Part shown: in pieces, positions 7,044 to 16,710 of the stretch | Position numbering within the stretch: position 1 is the stretch's first letter | How the letters are laid out: each line of letters begins with the position of its first letter | Assembly (NCBI GenBank): GCA_938008215.1 | Contig: CALLLS010000001.1 | Span: 1-64,000, forward strand | DNA length: 64,000 nucleotides | Direction of reading: 5' to 3' | Source of the DNA: an uncultured Verrucomicrobiales bacterium | Lineage (GTDB): Bacteria > Verrucomicrobiota > Verrucomicrobiia > Verrucomicrobiales > Akkermansiaceae | Position numbers and translations under genes: made by a program | The notes under the pieces: generated by a model | Told to the model about the DNA's origin: nothing | The model's database searches: none | The model's input: only the letters and a program-made list of their open reading frames with translations

Positions 7044-9356
7044 TCACGCAGGAGCACCTATGATTTCTCCACCAAATGGTTCTCCATCATCTTTTTCATC
7101 GGCTTTAGGCACAGCGGGTGCACTAGGAGGAAGATCATTTGGTAATTCAGGTGGCTCTGGTGAACGAGGAGGGTTCTTCATTTCTCCACTCGACATAAGT
7201 TCTCTGATTTGATCTCCGTCAAGGGTTTCATATTCGATCAAGGCTTTCGCTACGAGTTCTAGCTTTTCCTTATTCTCTGTGAGCATTTCTTTAGCTCTAT
7301 CATAAGCTTCATCGATAAAGCGTTTAATCTCTTCATCCACTTTACGTGCTGTTGCCTCAGAATAGTTTTTTGATTTATTCATATCCCGCGCTAAGAATAC
7401 TTCCCCTTCACTTTCTCCATATTCAACCATACCTAGAGAGGGACTCATTCCCCACGAGCAAACCATTTGTCTAGCCATTCCTGTCGCCTGCCTAATGTCA
7501 CCAGACGCTCCGTTAGTGAAATTACCAAAAATCATTTCTTCCGCTACTCGCCCTCCCATAGCTACTACGAGGCTGTCTTTTAGCTCACTTACGCGGTAGG
7601 AGAACTTGTCTTCTTCAGGTAGGAACATCGCCATTCCAAGAGCAGGGCCACGTGGTATAATGGTAACCTTATGAAGAGGATCCGTGTGATCACATAAAAC
7701 GTTTAAAATAGCGTGTCCTGCTTCATGGTAAGCGGTATTCTCTTTTTCTTTTTCACTGATCGCGAGTGAGCGTCTTTCTCGCCCCCAACGGACTTTGTCT
7801 CGTGCCTCTTCTAATTCTGGTAAGGAGACAGCCTTCAGTCCTTTTCTAGCGGCGAGTAGAGCTGCTTCATTAATCAGGTTTGCGAGTTCGGCGCCTGAGA
7901 AGCCAGGCGTGCCTCGAGCAATAATTCCAAGTTCCACACCGTCAGCCAGTTTAATCTTCTTAATGTGGACATCTAGGATTTGTTCACGTCCTTTTACATC
8001 AGGAAGAGAGATCGTGACTTGTCGGTCAAAGCGTCCGGGACGAAGTAACGCTGGATCCAAAACGTCAGGTCTATTAGTAGCTGCAATGATGATGACTCCT
8101 TTTTGTGATTCAAAGCCATCCATTTCAACAAGGAGAGCATTGAGCGTCTGTTCGCGTTCGTCATGCCCACCTCCCATGCCATGTCCACGGTGGCGCCCTA
8201 CGGCGTCAATTTCATCGATAAAGATAAGGCAAGGGGCATTCTTTCTTCCTTGCTCAAACATATCACGGACCCGGCTAGCTCCTACACCCACGAACATCTC
8301 TACAAAATCTGAACCACTTATAGAGAAGAAGGGGACATCGGCTTCACCCGCGATGGCACGCGCAAGAAGCGTTTTACCAGTTCCTGGAGAGCCCACCATT
8401 AAAACACCTTTAGGAATAGAGCCTCCTAGCATTTGAAATTTCTGAGGGTCTTTGAGATAATCTACGATTTCATAAAGCTCTTCTTTTGCCTCTTGGATGC
8501 CCGCTACGTCTTTAAAGGTGACTTTGTTGTCGCCATCCATTGAGAGTAGTTTGGCTTTACTTTTCCCAAAGCTCATTGGTCCCTTTCCTGATGCCTTCAT
8601 TTGATGGCGAAAGAAGAAGAACAAGAGCGCCACTAGTATGATAATGGGGAGGAAGCTAAGAATGATTTGAGAGAGTGTATTGTCTACTGGTTTATTCTTA
8701 ATATTGTAGGTCTCAAACAATTTATTAAGCTCACCGTTTAGGGCAACAGCGTTCGTTGAGACTTTAAACTTTTTCACGTCTTTCAAAAGTGACCTGCGTT
8801 TGTCATCCGAAATCTCTTTAACCACTTTGTAAGTGCCTGTAACTATTCCACCATCTGATGAGGTGGCACCTTGTATTGGTGCTTTAGAATCATTTAATAC
8901 GATGGCGTTTTCTTTAACGAGTTCCTTAAAACGGTTTAAAGAAATGGATTCATAGTTATTATTTATGAGATTCTCGTAATTCGATAAGACGAGGCTATCT
9001 TTGATCGGCTCTATAGCGTCTGACTGTAGAGAGGGATTAAAGTTTAATTTAAATTTCTTAGAACCCTCCCAGTCGTTGAGAGGTTCGGCGACATAGTAAC
9101 CTGTAATGTCAGGAGTGAATGGAGATTCAGCTTTAATTTCAAAAGGCATTTTGTCTTCATTTAGAACGACTCTGTTTTCGGACATCAGTTCTTTAAACTT
9201 ATTAAAAGTTAGGTCGTCAGTCTCTCCATCCAATGGGTTAAAAAGAACAATTGAGAAAAGCCCTAGTCCAATGGCTACTAATAAAAGAGATTTCCAATTA
9301 AAACCTGGTTCTTCTTTTGGTTTCTTAGGACTTTGTTTATTTGAATCTTGAGACAT
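7044..9356 (-). CDS. ftsH: ATP-dependent zinc metalloprotease FtsH with duplicated periplasmic domain
   Basis: Membrane-anchored AAA+ protease that degrades membrane and short-lived cytoplasmic proteins. Helices near residues 23-40 and 228-249 flank a periplasmic region. AAA motifs follow: Walker A GSPGTGKT 322-329, Walker B FIDEID about 379-384, and the zinc site HEAGH 544-548. At 770 residues it is longer than E. coli FtsH (644). The extra length is largely a second copy of the periplasmic FtsH_ext domain: [21 protein letters not shown] (49-69) and [20 protein letters not shown] (139-158) align, each followed by a TGYY/TGTY strand. The C-terminal tail is Pro-rich. Confidence 0.97.
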   Translation of the reverse strand: MSQDSNKQSPKKPKEEPGFNWKSLLLVAIGLGLFSIVLFNPLDGETDDLTFNKFKELMSENRVVLNEDKMPFEIKAESPFTPDITGYYVAEPLNDWEGSKKFKLNFNPSLQSDAIEPIKDSLVLSNYENLINNNYESISLNRFKELVKENAIVLNDSKAPIQGATSSDGGIVTGTYKVVKEISDDKRRSLLKDVKKFKVSTNAVALNGELNKLFETYNIKNKPVDNTLSQIILSFLPIIILVALLFFFFRHQMKASGKGPMSFGKSKAKLLSMDGDNKVTFKDVAGIQEAKEELYEIVDYLKDPQKFQMLGGSIPKGVLMVGSPGTGKTLLARAIAGEADVPFFSISGSDFVEMFVGVGASRVRDMFEQGRKNAPCLIFIDEIDAVGRHRGHGMGGGHDEREQTLNALLVEMDGFESQKGVIIIAATNRPDVLDPALLRPGRFDRQVTISLPDVKGREQILDVHIKKIKLADGVELGIIARGTPGFSGAELANLINEAALLAARKGLKAVSLPELEEARDKVRWGRERRSLAISEKEKENTAYHEAGHAILNVLCDHTDPLHKVTIIPRGPALGMAMFLPEEDKFSYRVSELKDSLVVAMGGRVAEEMIFGNFTNGASGDIRQATGMARQMVCSWGMSPSLGMVEYGESEGEVFLARDMNKSKNYSEATARKVDEEIKRFIDEAYDRAKEMLTENKEKLELVAKALIEYETLDGDQIRELMSSGEMKNPPRSPEPPELPNDLPPSAPAVPKADEKDDGEPFGGEIIGAPA

Positions 9357-9587
9357 AATTAATTTTTATGAAGTGTCACATGTTTCATACACACGGTATG
9401 AAGTCGAGCGAGTAAGAATACTTTATTTTTTCAATTCATGCGAACTATTTTTCTCATGAGGATCATAATATAAATTTCCTTGGTGGAAGGTCGCATTTTA
9501 CAAGCGCCTATGCTTATGTACTGAGTAAGAGCTTGACAGTGCTGATATTATAATTAAGTCGCTGGATCAGCAGCGTATAGATTTATT

Positions 9588-11081
9588 ATGTCAGCACTTC
9601 CAACTATTTGGTTCGCCAGCTATCTTACAGTTACTATCGGTTTAGCTCTTTATGGGTTTCACCGTCTGGTGATTGTCTACCTTTATCTAAAGCACTCAAG
9701 AGAGAAGCCAAGCCCTTTAAAGACATTTGAAGACCTGCCATTAGTGACCATTCAATTGCCTGTATTCAACGAGAAGCATGTTGTAGATCGCCTCATAAAA
9801 GCAGTTTCTGAATTAGATTACCCAAAGGATAAAATGGAGATTCAAATTTTGGATGACTCCACAGATGAAACTGTAGGCATCTGCGCCAATCATGCCCAGA
9901 GTCTCGTAGAAAATGGATTTATCGCAGAGCATATTCATCGTGTAGACAGGACTGGATATAAAGCAGGAGCTCTTGAAAAAGGAATGGATGTGTCTAAAGG
10001 TGAATATCTCCTTATTTTAGACGCAGATTTTGTTCCGAACCCCGAATTGATTCAGGAGACTATACACTATTTCACTGACGATAATATCGGTATGATACAG
10101 ACTAGGTGGGGGCATATTAACAGAAATGCAAATATTTTGACGAGGTTGCAGGCGATGTTACTAGATGGTCATTTAGAATTAGAGCAAACCGCTAGGAATC
10201 GAAGCGGTCGATTTTTTACTTTCAATGGAACCGCAGGGATTTGGAGGAAATCATGTATTATTGATGCAGGAGGGTGGGATCACGACACCTTGACAGAAGA
10301 CATGGATTTAAGTTATAGAGCTCAATTAAATGGGTGGAAATTTGTTTTTCTTAATGATGTTGAAACTCCCTCTGAGCTTCCTGTCGATATAGACGGCTTT
10401 AAGAGCCAGCAACATAGGTGGGCAAAAGGGGCGATTCAGTGCTGTAAGAAAGTGCTCGGTAAAATTTGGGCAAGTGATGTTCCGCTTTATGTTAAGCTTG
10501 AAGCGACTACTCATCTCACATCAAATTTTGCGTATCTCCTTCTTTTGGTAATGTGCGTTGTTTTATACCCAAATAGCAAGTTTGGGTTAGAGCTATCAGG
10601 ACCGATCTGGTGGCTAGCAAACGTCCCTGTATATTTCTTTGGATCTGTGTCAGTAGTTATTTTTTATCTTGTTGCTCAAAAGGCGCTACAACCTAAAAAC
10701 TGGTGGAAAGAAATCCCATATTTACCATTGCTGCTCGGTCTTGGTATAGGGATGTCAGTCAATAATGCAAAAGCGGTTTTAGAAGCAATCTTCAATAAAG
10801 AGTCAGCTTTTGTCAGAACGCCAAAATACGGAGCTCTTGGAGAAGGGAGAGGGTCTTGGAAGAAAAGTAGCTATAAGGCAATTAAATCTTTTACGCCGTT
10901 TATCGAATTTTTGTTTGGTTGTTTCTTTACCTTCATAGTTCTAGATGCTTTTTTAAATAGAAATTGGATGGCTAGCATCTTACTTATTCCTTTTCCTCTA
11001 GGCTTTTTCTATACCTCTTTAAGTTCCTTTAAGGGTATCTTTCAACAATTCACTTCTTCTTTTGACAATTCATCAAAATAA
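9588..11081 (+). CDS. Processive family 2 glycosyltransferase (membrane, CslA/mannan-synthase-like)
   Basis: An integral-membrane GT2 enzyme of 497 residues. An N-terminal helix is followed by the catalytic domain with DDS 89-91, DADF 145-148, TED 236-238 and QQHRW 274-278 (D, DxD, ED, QxxRW of processive beta-glycosyltransferases), then four or so C-terminal helices. The family makes beta-linked polysaccharides such as glucomannan or transfers sugars to lipids; the product cannot be read from sequence. The spacer upstream (9357-9587), shared with divergent ftsH, must hold promoters for both, but I see no consensus box with proper spacing. The L,D-transpeptidase follows 31 bases later. Confidence 0.88.
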   Translation: MSALPTIWFASYLTVTIGLALYGFHRLVIVYLYLKHSREKPSPLKTFEDLPLVTIQLPVFNEKHVVDRLIKAVSELDYPKDKMEIQILDDSTDETVGICANHAQSLVENGFIAEHIHRVDRTGYKAGALEKGMDVSKGEYLLILDADFVPNPELIQETIHYFTDDNIGMIQTRWGHINRNANILTRLQAMLLDGHLELEQTARNRSGRFFTFNGTAGIWRKSCIIDAGGWDHDTLTEDMDLSYRAQLNGWKFVFLNDVETPSELPVDIDGFKSQQHRWAKGAIQCCKKVLGKIWASDVPLYVKLEATTHLTSNFAYLLLLVMCVVLYPNSKFGLELSGPIWWLANVPVYFFGSVSVVIFYLVAQKALQPKNWWKEIPYLPLLLGLGIGMSVNNAKAVLEAIFNKESAFVRTPKYGALGEGRGSWKKSSYKAIKSFTPFIEFLFGCFFTFIVLDAFLNRNWMASILLIPFPLGFFYTSLSSFKGIFQQFTSSFDNSSK

Positions 11082-11112
11082 ATTTATAGTTAACATTACC
11101 TAACTTTCCCAA

Positions 11113-11745
11113 ATGAAAAATTTCCTATCAGCAATACTTCTATCTTTTATCACATTATTTTTATACTCATGTGGTAATACTTCTACAGCATATAAAGACC
11201 GGTCTAGCAAAGTTCTAGTGAGCGTGAGAGATCAGCAGATGCTTCTAACTAAAAATGGGCAGCCAGTTAAAATGTATCGTATTTCTACTTCAAAGTTTGG
11301 TTTGGGAAGTCAGTCTGGAAGTAAAAGAACGCCTCTCGGTAAGTTAGAAGTCGCCAAGAAGATAGGTTCAGGAGCTCCATCTGGTGCAGTTTTTAAATCT
11401 AGAGAGAGAACTGGTGAGATTCTTAGACCGAATGCTCCAGGGCGCGATCCGATTGTTTCTCGCATCTTATGGTTAACTGGAAAAGAAAGTCATAACCGTA
11501 ATACCTTTGGACGCTTTATTTACATCCATGGAACACCAGAAGAGTATAGGATTGGCAACCCTGCAAGTTATGGGTGCATTCGTATGAAATCCAGAGATGT
11601 TATTGATCTTTATAACCGTATAGGAGTCGGTTCAGAGGTTAAAGTATTCCGTGGAAGTATGACTACTACACCAGAGGGAAGAGTATTTGCTTCTAAGTAT
11701 GGTAATAGGCCAAGAAGTAACGCCGTAGCATATCGCGGGCGCTAA
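11113..11745 (+). CDS. L,D-transpeptidase (YkuD) lipoprotein
   Basis: Signal peptide with lipobox LYSC places it on a membrane facing the periplasm. The YkuD domain has the conserved His in IHGTPEEYRIG and the catalytic Cys in ASYGCIRM. Such enzymes form 3-3 peptidoglycan cross-links or attach lipoproteins to the wall. Length 210. It lies just downstream of the glycosyltransferase on the same strand and converges with DUF971 7 bases away, with no obvious terminator between. Confidence 0.9.
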   Translation: MKNFLSAILLSFITLFLYSCGNTSTAYKDRSSKVLVSVRDQQMLLTKNGQPVKMYRISTSKFGLGSQSGSKRTPLGKLEVAKKIGSGAPSGAVFKSRERTGEILRPNAPGRDPIVSRILWLTGKESHNRNTFGRFIYIHGTPEEYRIGNPASYGCIRMKSRDVIDLYNRIGVGSEVKVFRGSMTTTPEGRVFASKYGNRPRSNAVAYRGR

Positions 11746-11751
11746 CTTGGA

Positions 11752-12063
11752 TTAGTTTCCAAGCTTTCTGAGCAGATCGAACGAATATAGACCTGTATTG
11801 TGACCGTCTCTCCATTTGAGCTTTAAGGCATAGCCTCCCATAAATTCGATGCCCTGTAGATCATAAACAGCTGTTACGTTAGTAAAGTCTGTTTTGATTG
11901 GTTTTACAACTCTTCCAAGAACATCTGGCTCGCCCTCACATTTAGCACATGGGCAGTTGTTTCTTAGTTTCACGTAGTCAATATAGGATTCTGTGTTGTC
12001 AGACCAAACGATGGACAATTCAGTGGGACTAGTGAAGTGTTGGCTTATACTTAAGGCTGTCAT
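11752..12063 (-). CDS. DUF971 protein (gamma-butyrobetaine hydroxylase-like N-terminal domain)
   Basis: A 103-residue stand-alone DUF971 domain. The family pattern is visible: SPTELSIVWSDN near the start, LRNNCPCAKCEGE with three Cys, and YALKLKWRDGHNTGLYSFDLLRKL at the end, where the last H is a likely metal ligand. The same domain occurs at the N-terminus of gamma-butyrobetaine hydroxylases and in Fe-S related proteins; its role alone is not established. It is 4 bases from the amidotransferase gene on the same strand. Confidence 0.88.
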   Translation of the reverse strand: MTALSISQHFTSPTELSIVWSDNTESYIDYVKLRNNCPCAKCEGEPDVLGRVVKPIKTDFTNVTAVYDLQGIEFMGGYALKLKWRDGHNTGLYSFDLLRKLGN

Positions 12064-12067
12064 AGAG

Positions 12068-12631
12068 TTACATTTTTAAAAAGTTATGCACCAACTCTTT
12101 ACCTTGTTTGCTCAAAATAGATTCTGGGTGAAATTGGACCCCGTGAATAGGCAGGGTCTTATGCTCTAAGCCCATGATCTCGCCATCACTTGTCCAAGAG
12201 GTTACATTAAGACAATCTGGCAGAGACATTTTTTCGACGATCAGTGAGTGATACCTTGTGGCTTCTAGAGGGTTATCTAGACCTTTAAATACGCTTTCTT
12301 CATTGTGATGCATCATGGACGTTTTTCCGTGCATAAGTTTTGCTGCTCTGATGACTTTTCCTCCAAAAACTTGTCCAATCGACTGGTGTCCTAGGCATAC
12401 TCCAAAAGTGGGGATATTCTTTCCAAACTCCCTAATAGCGTCGCAGCTTATCCCTGCGTTATCGGGCGTTCCGGGACCTGGAGAAATGCAAAGGTGAGTC
12501 GGTTTGAAATCTGCGATTTGTTCTAAAGTAATAGCATCATTTCTAAAGACCTTCAGCTCAGCTCCTAGTTCTCCAAAGTATTGGACTAGGTTGTAAGTGA
12601 AGGAATCATAATTATCAATGATGATGAGCAT
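12068..12631 (-). CDS. Anthranilate/aminodeoxychorismate synthase glutamine amidotransferase subunit
   Basis: Class I glutamine amidotransferase of 187 residues, the length of TrpG/PabA. Motifs: [21 protein letters not shown], nucleophile Cys79 in GVCLGHQ, and HGVQFHPES with the His and Glu of the triad. It supplies ammonia to TrpE or PabB, and in many bacteria one subunit serves both. No trpE, pabB or other tryptophan or folate gene is adjacent, so I leave the choice open. Confidence 0.92.
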   Translation of the reverse strand: MLIIIDNYDSFTYNLVQYFGELGAELKVFRNDAITLEQIADFKPTHLCISPGPGTPDNAGISCDAIREFGKNIPTFGVCLGHQSIGQVFGGKVIRAAKLMHGKTSMMHHNEESVFKGLDNPLEATRYHSLIVEKMSLPDCLNVTSWTSDGEIMGLEHKTLPIHGVQFHPESILSKQGKELVHNFLKM

Positions 12632-12829
12632 AGTGGATAAGATTTGTAGATTAAGCTCTTAGCAAATGAGTAATATTTAAAGGAAAATTATCTCTATCTA
12701 GAAAAAACTATTCACAGCCTCCCTGCAACTGTTATTAACACTGGTAATTTGCAGTAGGATAACGTTACTGAATAATTTTACGTTGTATTACTAGTGTATT
12801 GTATTGTAAGTTGTAACTCACTTTTGTTA

Positions 12830-13774
12830 ATGCTCTCAAGACATCCATTAATTTTTAATCCTTCTTCAGGAGGAGGGATTAGTAAGAAAGTAAGTCAATT
12901 TTATATAGAGAATGCTGCTGACTTAGCTATTTTTGGTTCAAAGAGCGAAAAAGACTACTTAGACCTTATCGGACATTTTATTAGTGAAAACGAGGAAGTT
13001 ATTATCGTTTCAGGTGGTGATGGAACTATTAATAAAGGACTTAGGAGTTTTATTAAGTCAGGTATAGCACTTGGTATTTTCCCTATGGGAACCATGAATG
13101 TTTTTGCGCGTGAACTGGGTATATCCACTACTAATTTTAACAAAATGTTGAGTGTGATTAAGGAGCGTCACGTCGTAGAGGTGGATGTTTTTACGGTGAA
13201 TGGTCAACCCTTTGCGCAAATGGCTGGAATTGGCTATGATGCGCATATTATTGAAGAAACAAGTGAGCAAAATAAGATGAAGCTAGGGCCTCTTGCCTAT
13301 GCTTTGCCTATCGCCAAGGTCTTAGGTGATAAGCCTCCCTTAATGAAGGTAGAGACAGCAGAGGGTGTTCAGATAGAAGGAGTGTGCGTCTTGGTTGGGA
13401 ATGGGAAGCTTTACGGCGGACATATCCCTCTTTTTAGCCATGCCTCTAACACGGACGGGCTTGTGGATCTTATCATTATTAAATCTAATGGTTATTTAGC
13501 CGCCCTTGACCTTGCTCTAAATGTCATTAATGAAGAGACTTTAGCCTTGAATAAGATTAGTGATAAGATCGACTATATTCAAACAAGCTCTGTTAAGATA
13601 ACTTCAGATATTGATGCTCCCTTCGAGCTAGATGGTGAATACTATGGGCGAGCAAAAGAGTTTATCATAAAAAAAGAAGAAAAACCACTTCGTGTAATAG
13701 CCTCAAAAGAAGGTCTTACAAATGAATGGAGCGAAAAGCTTAGTGCTCTATGGTCACTTACTCCTCTTAGTTAG
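12830..13774 (+). CDS. Diacylglycerol kinase family lipid kinase
   Basis: The DAGKc domain is clear: IFNPSSGGG, the nucleotide loop SGGDGTINKG and the PMGTMNVFAREL motif, followed by the C-terminal beta-sandwich. These soluble kinases phosphorylate diacylglycerol or related lipids. I chose ATG 12830, which puts the first beta strand (HPLIFNP) at residue 5; an earlier ATG at 12794 would add 12 residues with no family counterpart. About 200 AT-rich bases upstream hold no gene. Confidence 0.85.
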   Translation: MLSRHPLIFNPSSGGGISKKVSQFYIENAADLAIFGSKSEKDYLDLIGHFISENEEVIIVSGGDGTINKGLRSFIKSGIALGIFPMGTMNVFARELGISTTNFNKMLSVIKERHVVEVDVFTVNGQPFAQMAGIGYDAHIIEETSEQNKMKLGPLAYALPIAKVLGDKPPLMKVETAEGVQIEGVCVLVGNGKLYGGHIPLFSHASNTDGLVDLIIIKSNGYLAALDLALNVINEETLALNKISDKIDYIQTSSVKITSDIDAPFELDGEYYGRAKEFIIKKEEKPLRVIASKEGLTNEWSEKLSALWSLTPLS

Positions 13775-13828
13775 GTTTAAAGAGAATTTTCTGTATTTCA
13801 GAAGAGATTGTTGCTTACACAGGCGTGT

Positions 13829-14668
13829 ATGTATTTATGGTCTAAATTATCTTCTATTAAGTGGAATGATGTGTGGGAAGAGCGTTTTTATGGAAACGTA
13901 AATGCCGTGATAGAAGAAATTAAAGGAGGGAAGTCCATACGTGTGCAGGTATACTGCGAGACTGAAAAAGATGCTCAAAAGATAAGTGAGCAGTTTGGAG
14001 GGTCGATAAGAGAGGTGAAGAAAGCCAAGTGGGAATCTCCACAAGACTTAACGCAAAAACCACTATTAATTAGAAATAAGCTCGTTCTTTCTCAAGCAGT
14101 AAAGACAGATCAAATAAGCTCTCTTTTACAGCATTATCCAGAGCGGACGCTTATTAATATTCCAGCTGAAATGGCTTTTGGAACGGGAGATCATCCCACT
14201 ACTGCTACGTGTCTCAGGCATGTTGTGGATTTTTCAGCGGCTCAGAGTGACCCTTGGAGTATGGTAGACGTGGGATGCGGGACGTCTGTTATCGCTATTG
14301 CTGCCTACCATTTAGGAGCTTCACCTGTTAGGGCGTTTGACTTTGATGAAAAGGCGGTTGAAGTCAGTAAAAAAAATATAGCGCTGAATGAAGCGACGCA
14401 AATAGAGGTGAGTACCTTAGATGTCTTCAATTGGAAGCCAGAGCGCGCATACGACTTTGTGGCAGCAAACTTGTTCTCCACAATACTCCAAAAGGCGTTC
14501 CCTATTCTTAAAACTGCTCTTAAACCTGCTGGAACGATAGTCATTTCTGGAATTCTTGCAGAGCAATGGGAAAAGACAAGGTGTGTGGCTGAGGAAGCCG
14601 GTCTAGTATTTATAGATGTGAAAAAAGTCGGTAAATGGGTCACTGCTAAAGGTGGACACAGTAGATGA
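13829..14668 (+). CDS. prmA: Ribosomal protein L11 methyltransferase
   Basis: SAM-dependent methyltransferase that modifies ribosomal protein L11. Family motifs are IPAEMAFGTGDHPTT, the SAM loop VDVGCGTSVIAIAA, acidic DFDE and the VAANLFSTIL catalytic segment. ATG 13829 gives 279 residues, close to the usual 290; a TTG seven codons upstream is possible. It follows the lipid kinase by about 50 bases and precedes the truncated ppnP. Confidence 0.92.
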   Translation: MYLWSKLSSIKWNDVWEERFYGNVNAVIEEIKGGKSIRVQVYCETEKDAQKISEQFGGSIREVKKAKWESPQDLTQKPLLIRNKLVLSQAVKTDQISSLLQHYPERTLINIPAEMAFGTGDHPTTATCLRHVVDFSAAQSDPWSMVDVGCGTSVIAIAAYHLGASPVRAFDFDEKAVEVSKKNIALNEATQIEVSTLDVFNWKPERAYDFVAANLFSTILQKAFPILKTALKPAGTIVISGILAEQWEKTRCVAEEAGLVFIDVKKVGKWVTAKGGHSR

Positions 14669-14689
14669 TTTGTGGGATTAATTTACCAT

Positions 14690-14866
14690 ATGCCTAAGTT
14701 TGCAAATGCATCGATAAGGAAGGCTGCAAATATTTGCTTTGATGGAAAAGTGACGAGCATAAGTATTATTTTAACCACTGGAAAAAATAAAACTCTAGCG
14801 GTGACGCTTGCTGGAAAATATAAATTTGAAACCGGTGCGCCAGTACTTATGGAAGTAATTGCCTAA
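14690..14866 (+). pseudogene. ppnP: N-terminal part of pyrimidine/purine nucleoside phosphorylase PpnP
   Basis: The 58 residues (64 if a GTG at 14672 is used) match the first part of PpnP (DUF1255): ANICFDGKVTSISI, KTLAVTLAGKYKFETGAPVLMEV. The family is a small cupin of about 95-105 residues that cleaves nucleosides. Here translation ends at TAA directly after LMEVIA, where other members continue with GEVEVLLPG and the second half of the beta-barrel. I see no continuation in the following bases in any frame, so the gene appears to have lost its 3' half. Confidence 0.7.
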
Positions 14867-14920
14867 AACCTTTCGCTTTTCTCTTGCCAAGGGAGAGGAG
14901 AGTAGCCTAAAGAATTTGTC

Positions 14921-14966
14921 CCTCATTTGAAATATCGCGCCTACTAACAATCAGGGTAAAATGAGG
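14921..14966 (+). promoter_or_regulatory. Possible structured leader of rpsB-tsf
   Basis: CCTCATTT (14921-14928) can pair perfectly with AAATGAGG (14959-14966), closing a 30-base loop about 70 bases before the rpsB start. A CGCGC in the loop could alternatively pair with GCGCG just downstream of the stem. Ribosomal S2 controls its own operon through leader RNA in other bacteria; whether this is such an element is inference. Confidence 0.35.
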
Positions 14967-15032
14967 TTCTACGCGCGGATGCACTGAACAATGCCTATCC
15001 TGAATTAAGGAAGGCGCTACAGAAATACTACA

Positions 15033-15713
15033 ATGGAAGATATCCTTAAAGAAATGGTGGAGTCTGGAGTTCATTATGGACACCAAACTAAGAGATGGAA
15101 CCCTAAGATGAAGAAATACCTCCTGCGTGCTCAGGGTGGAATTCACCTTATTGATCTAGAGAAAACGCGTCAGTCTTTAGATGCAGCGTCAAGTTATCTC
15201 GCAGACCTTTCATCGAAAGGGAAAAAGATCCTTTTCGTAGGATGTAAACAACAAGCGCAAGATGCCGTAAAAGAAGCAGCGGAAGCAGCAGGGCATTATT
15301 ATGTGAATTATCGCTGGTTAGGTGGAATGCTTACAAACCTTCCAACGATTCGCAAATCTGTAGAACGTTTAAAATATCTAGAAACAATTGAGAAGCAGCC
15401 TGAGTATAAGGCAATGTCTAAGAAAGAGCTCTCTGCTCTTAAGCGTGAAGAAACTAAGCTTCGTCGTAATCTTGATGGAGTGCGCGAGATGACTAAGGCT
15501 CCTGATGCAATGGTTGTTGTGGATATTACTAAAGAGTCTATTGCGGTAGCAGAAGCGAAGCGCTTAAAGATTCCCGTAGTAGGCATCGTGGATACGAATG
15601 GAGATCCAAGCACCGCAAAATACCCTATTCCTGCAAATGATGACTCTATCCGTTCTGTGCGTATCATCTTACAGAACCTCGTCGATGGAATCGTCCTTTC
15701 TCAAAAAGCTTAA
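15033..15713 (+). CDS. rpsB: 30S ribosomal protein S2
   Basis: The protein begins MEDILKEMVESGVHYGHQTK, with the S2 signature GHQTKRWNPKMKKYL, then IHLIDLEKT, NYRWLGGMLTN and PDAMVVVDI. Length is 226, slightly shorter than E. coli S2 (241). The ATG at 15033 is the only start that fits. It forms an operon with tsf, 33 bases downstream. Confidence 0.98.
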   Translation: MEDILKEMVESGVHYGHQTKRWNPKMKKYLLRAQGGIHLIDLEKTRQSLDAASSYLADLSSKGKKILFVGCKQQAQDAVKEAAEAAGHYYVNYRWLGGMLTNLPTIRKSVERLKYLETIEKQPEYKAMSKKELSALKREETKLRRNLDGVREMTKAPDAMVVVDITKESIAVAEAKRLKIPVVGIVDTNGDPSTAKYPIPANDDSIRSVRIILQNLVDGIVLSQKA

Positions 15714-15746
15714 TAGGTAAAACCTAAATATTTAATATATAGAAAA

Positions 15747-16610
15747 ATGGCAATTACAGCTTCACTCGTAAAAGAACTCCGCGAGAAAACAAATGTGGGG
15801 ATGATGGAATGTAAAAAAGCACTCGCTGAAACTGGTGGTGATATAGATGCAGCGATCAAGCTCCTCCGTGAGCGTGGTGCTGTGAAACAAGCTAAAAAGG
15901 CAGATCGCGTAGTTACAGAAGGAACGGTAGCTACTAAAATTAGCTCCTGTGCAAAGTCTGGGATTCTCTTTAAGCTAAGTTGTGAGACAGATTTCGTCTC
16001 TCGCAATGATAACTTTAAGGCTCTCGTTGAAGAGATCGGTGATGCGATCATAGAATCTGACGCCGCCGGTTTAGAGGCTGCACTTGCAGTTTCTTGTGCT
16101 GAAGGTACGGTAGATTCTCACCTCAAAGCAAAAGTTCTAGAGCTTGGTGAAAACCTCGTCTTGAGTGACTTTGTTCGTTTCGCTGTTGAGGGTGAAGGGT
16201 CTGTTTCTTCTTACATTCACATGGGTGGTAAAGTAGGAGTCCTCTTAGAGGTAGCTACAGGTGGTGACTACTCAGGAAATGAGGCGTTCCAAAACCTAGT
16301 TAAGGATATTACACTTCACATCGCTGCAGCTGACCCTGCGGGACTCAATCGTGAGGATATTCCTGAAGAGCTCGTAGAAGCAGAGAAAGGCATTTTCCGT
16401 AAGCAAATGGAGAATGAGAAGAAGCCTGCGGAGATCATTGAGAAAATTATTACCGGAAAGCTTGGTAAGTTTTACTCTGAGCAATGCTTAACAGAGCAGG
16501 GCTTCGTGAAGGATCCAAGTGTGGCGATTAAAGACCTCGTCGCGAATGTGGCTAAAGAAGTAGGTGGGGAGATTTCCATCACACGCTTTAGTCGCGTTTC
16601 TATTGGGTAA
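15747..16610 (+). CDS. tsf: Elongation factor Ts
   Basis: Guanine-nucleotide exchange factor for EF-Tu. The N-terminal UBA-like domain reads LVKELREKTNVGMMECKKAL, and the core contains the invariant TDFVSRN. It is 287 residues long, as usual. It follows rpsB in the standard order, and a strong terminator follows 22 bases after its stop. Confidence 0.98.
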   Translation: MAITASLVKELREKTNVGMMECKKALAETGGDIDAAIKLLRERGAVKQAKKADRVVTEGTVATKISSCAKSGILFKLSCETDFVSRNDNFKALVEEIGDAIIESDAAGLEAALAVSCAEGTVDSHLKAKVLELGENLVLSDFVRFAVEGEGSVSSYIHMGGKVGVLLEVATGGDYSGNEAFQNLVKDITLHIAAADPAGLNREDIPEELVEAEKGIFRKQMENEKKPAEIIEKIITGKLGKFYSEQCLTEQGFVKDPSVAIKDLVANVAKEVGGEISITRFSRVSIG

Positions 16611-16632
16611 ATTACTTTCTGACATAGCTATA

Positions 16633-16664
16633 AAAAAACCAGAGGCGAAAGTCTCTGGTTTTTT
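16633..16664 (+). terminator. Rho-independent terminator of rpsB-tsf
   Basis: AAAAAACCAGAG (16633-16644) pairs perfectly with CTCTGGTTTTTT (16653-16664) around an 8-base loop, with the T run forming the tract. The A-rich left arm means it can also act in reverse, for the gene at 16711 on the minus strand. Confidence 0.9.
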
Positions 16665-16710
16665 GTGTTCTATCGCTAATAAAAAGCGGTGTTTTTATAT
16701 GTTTACGATT

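Noticed and set aside
9533-9554. TTGACA followed by TATAAT before the glycosyltransferase
   Set aside because: The boxes are only 10 bases apart, far from the 16-18 needed for a sigma-70 promoter.
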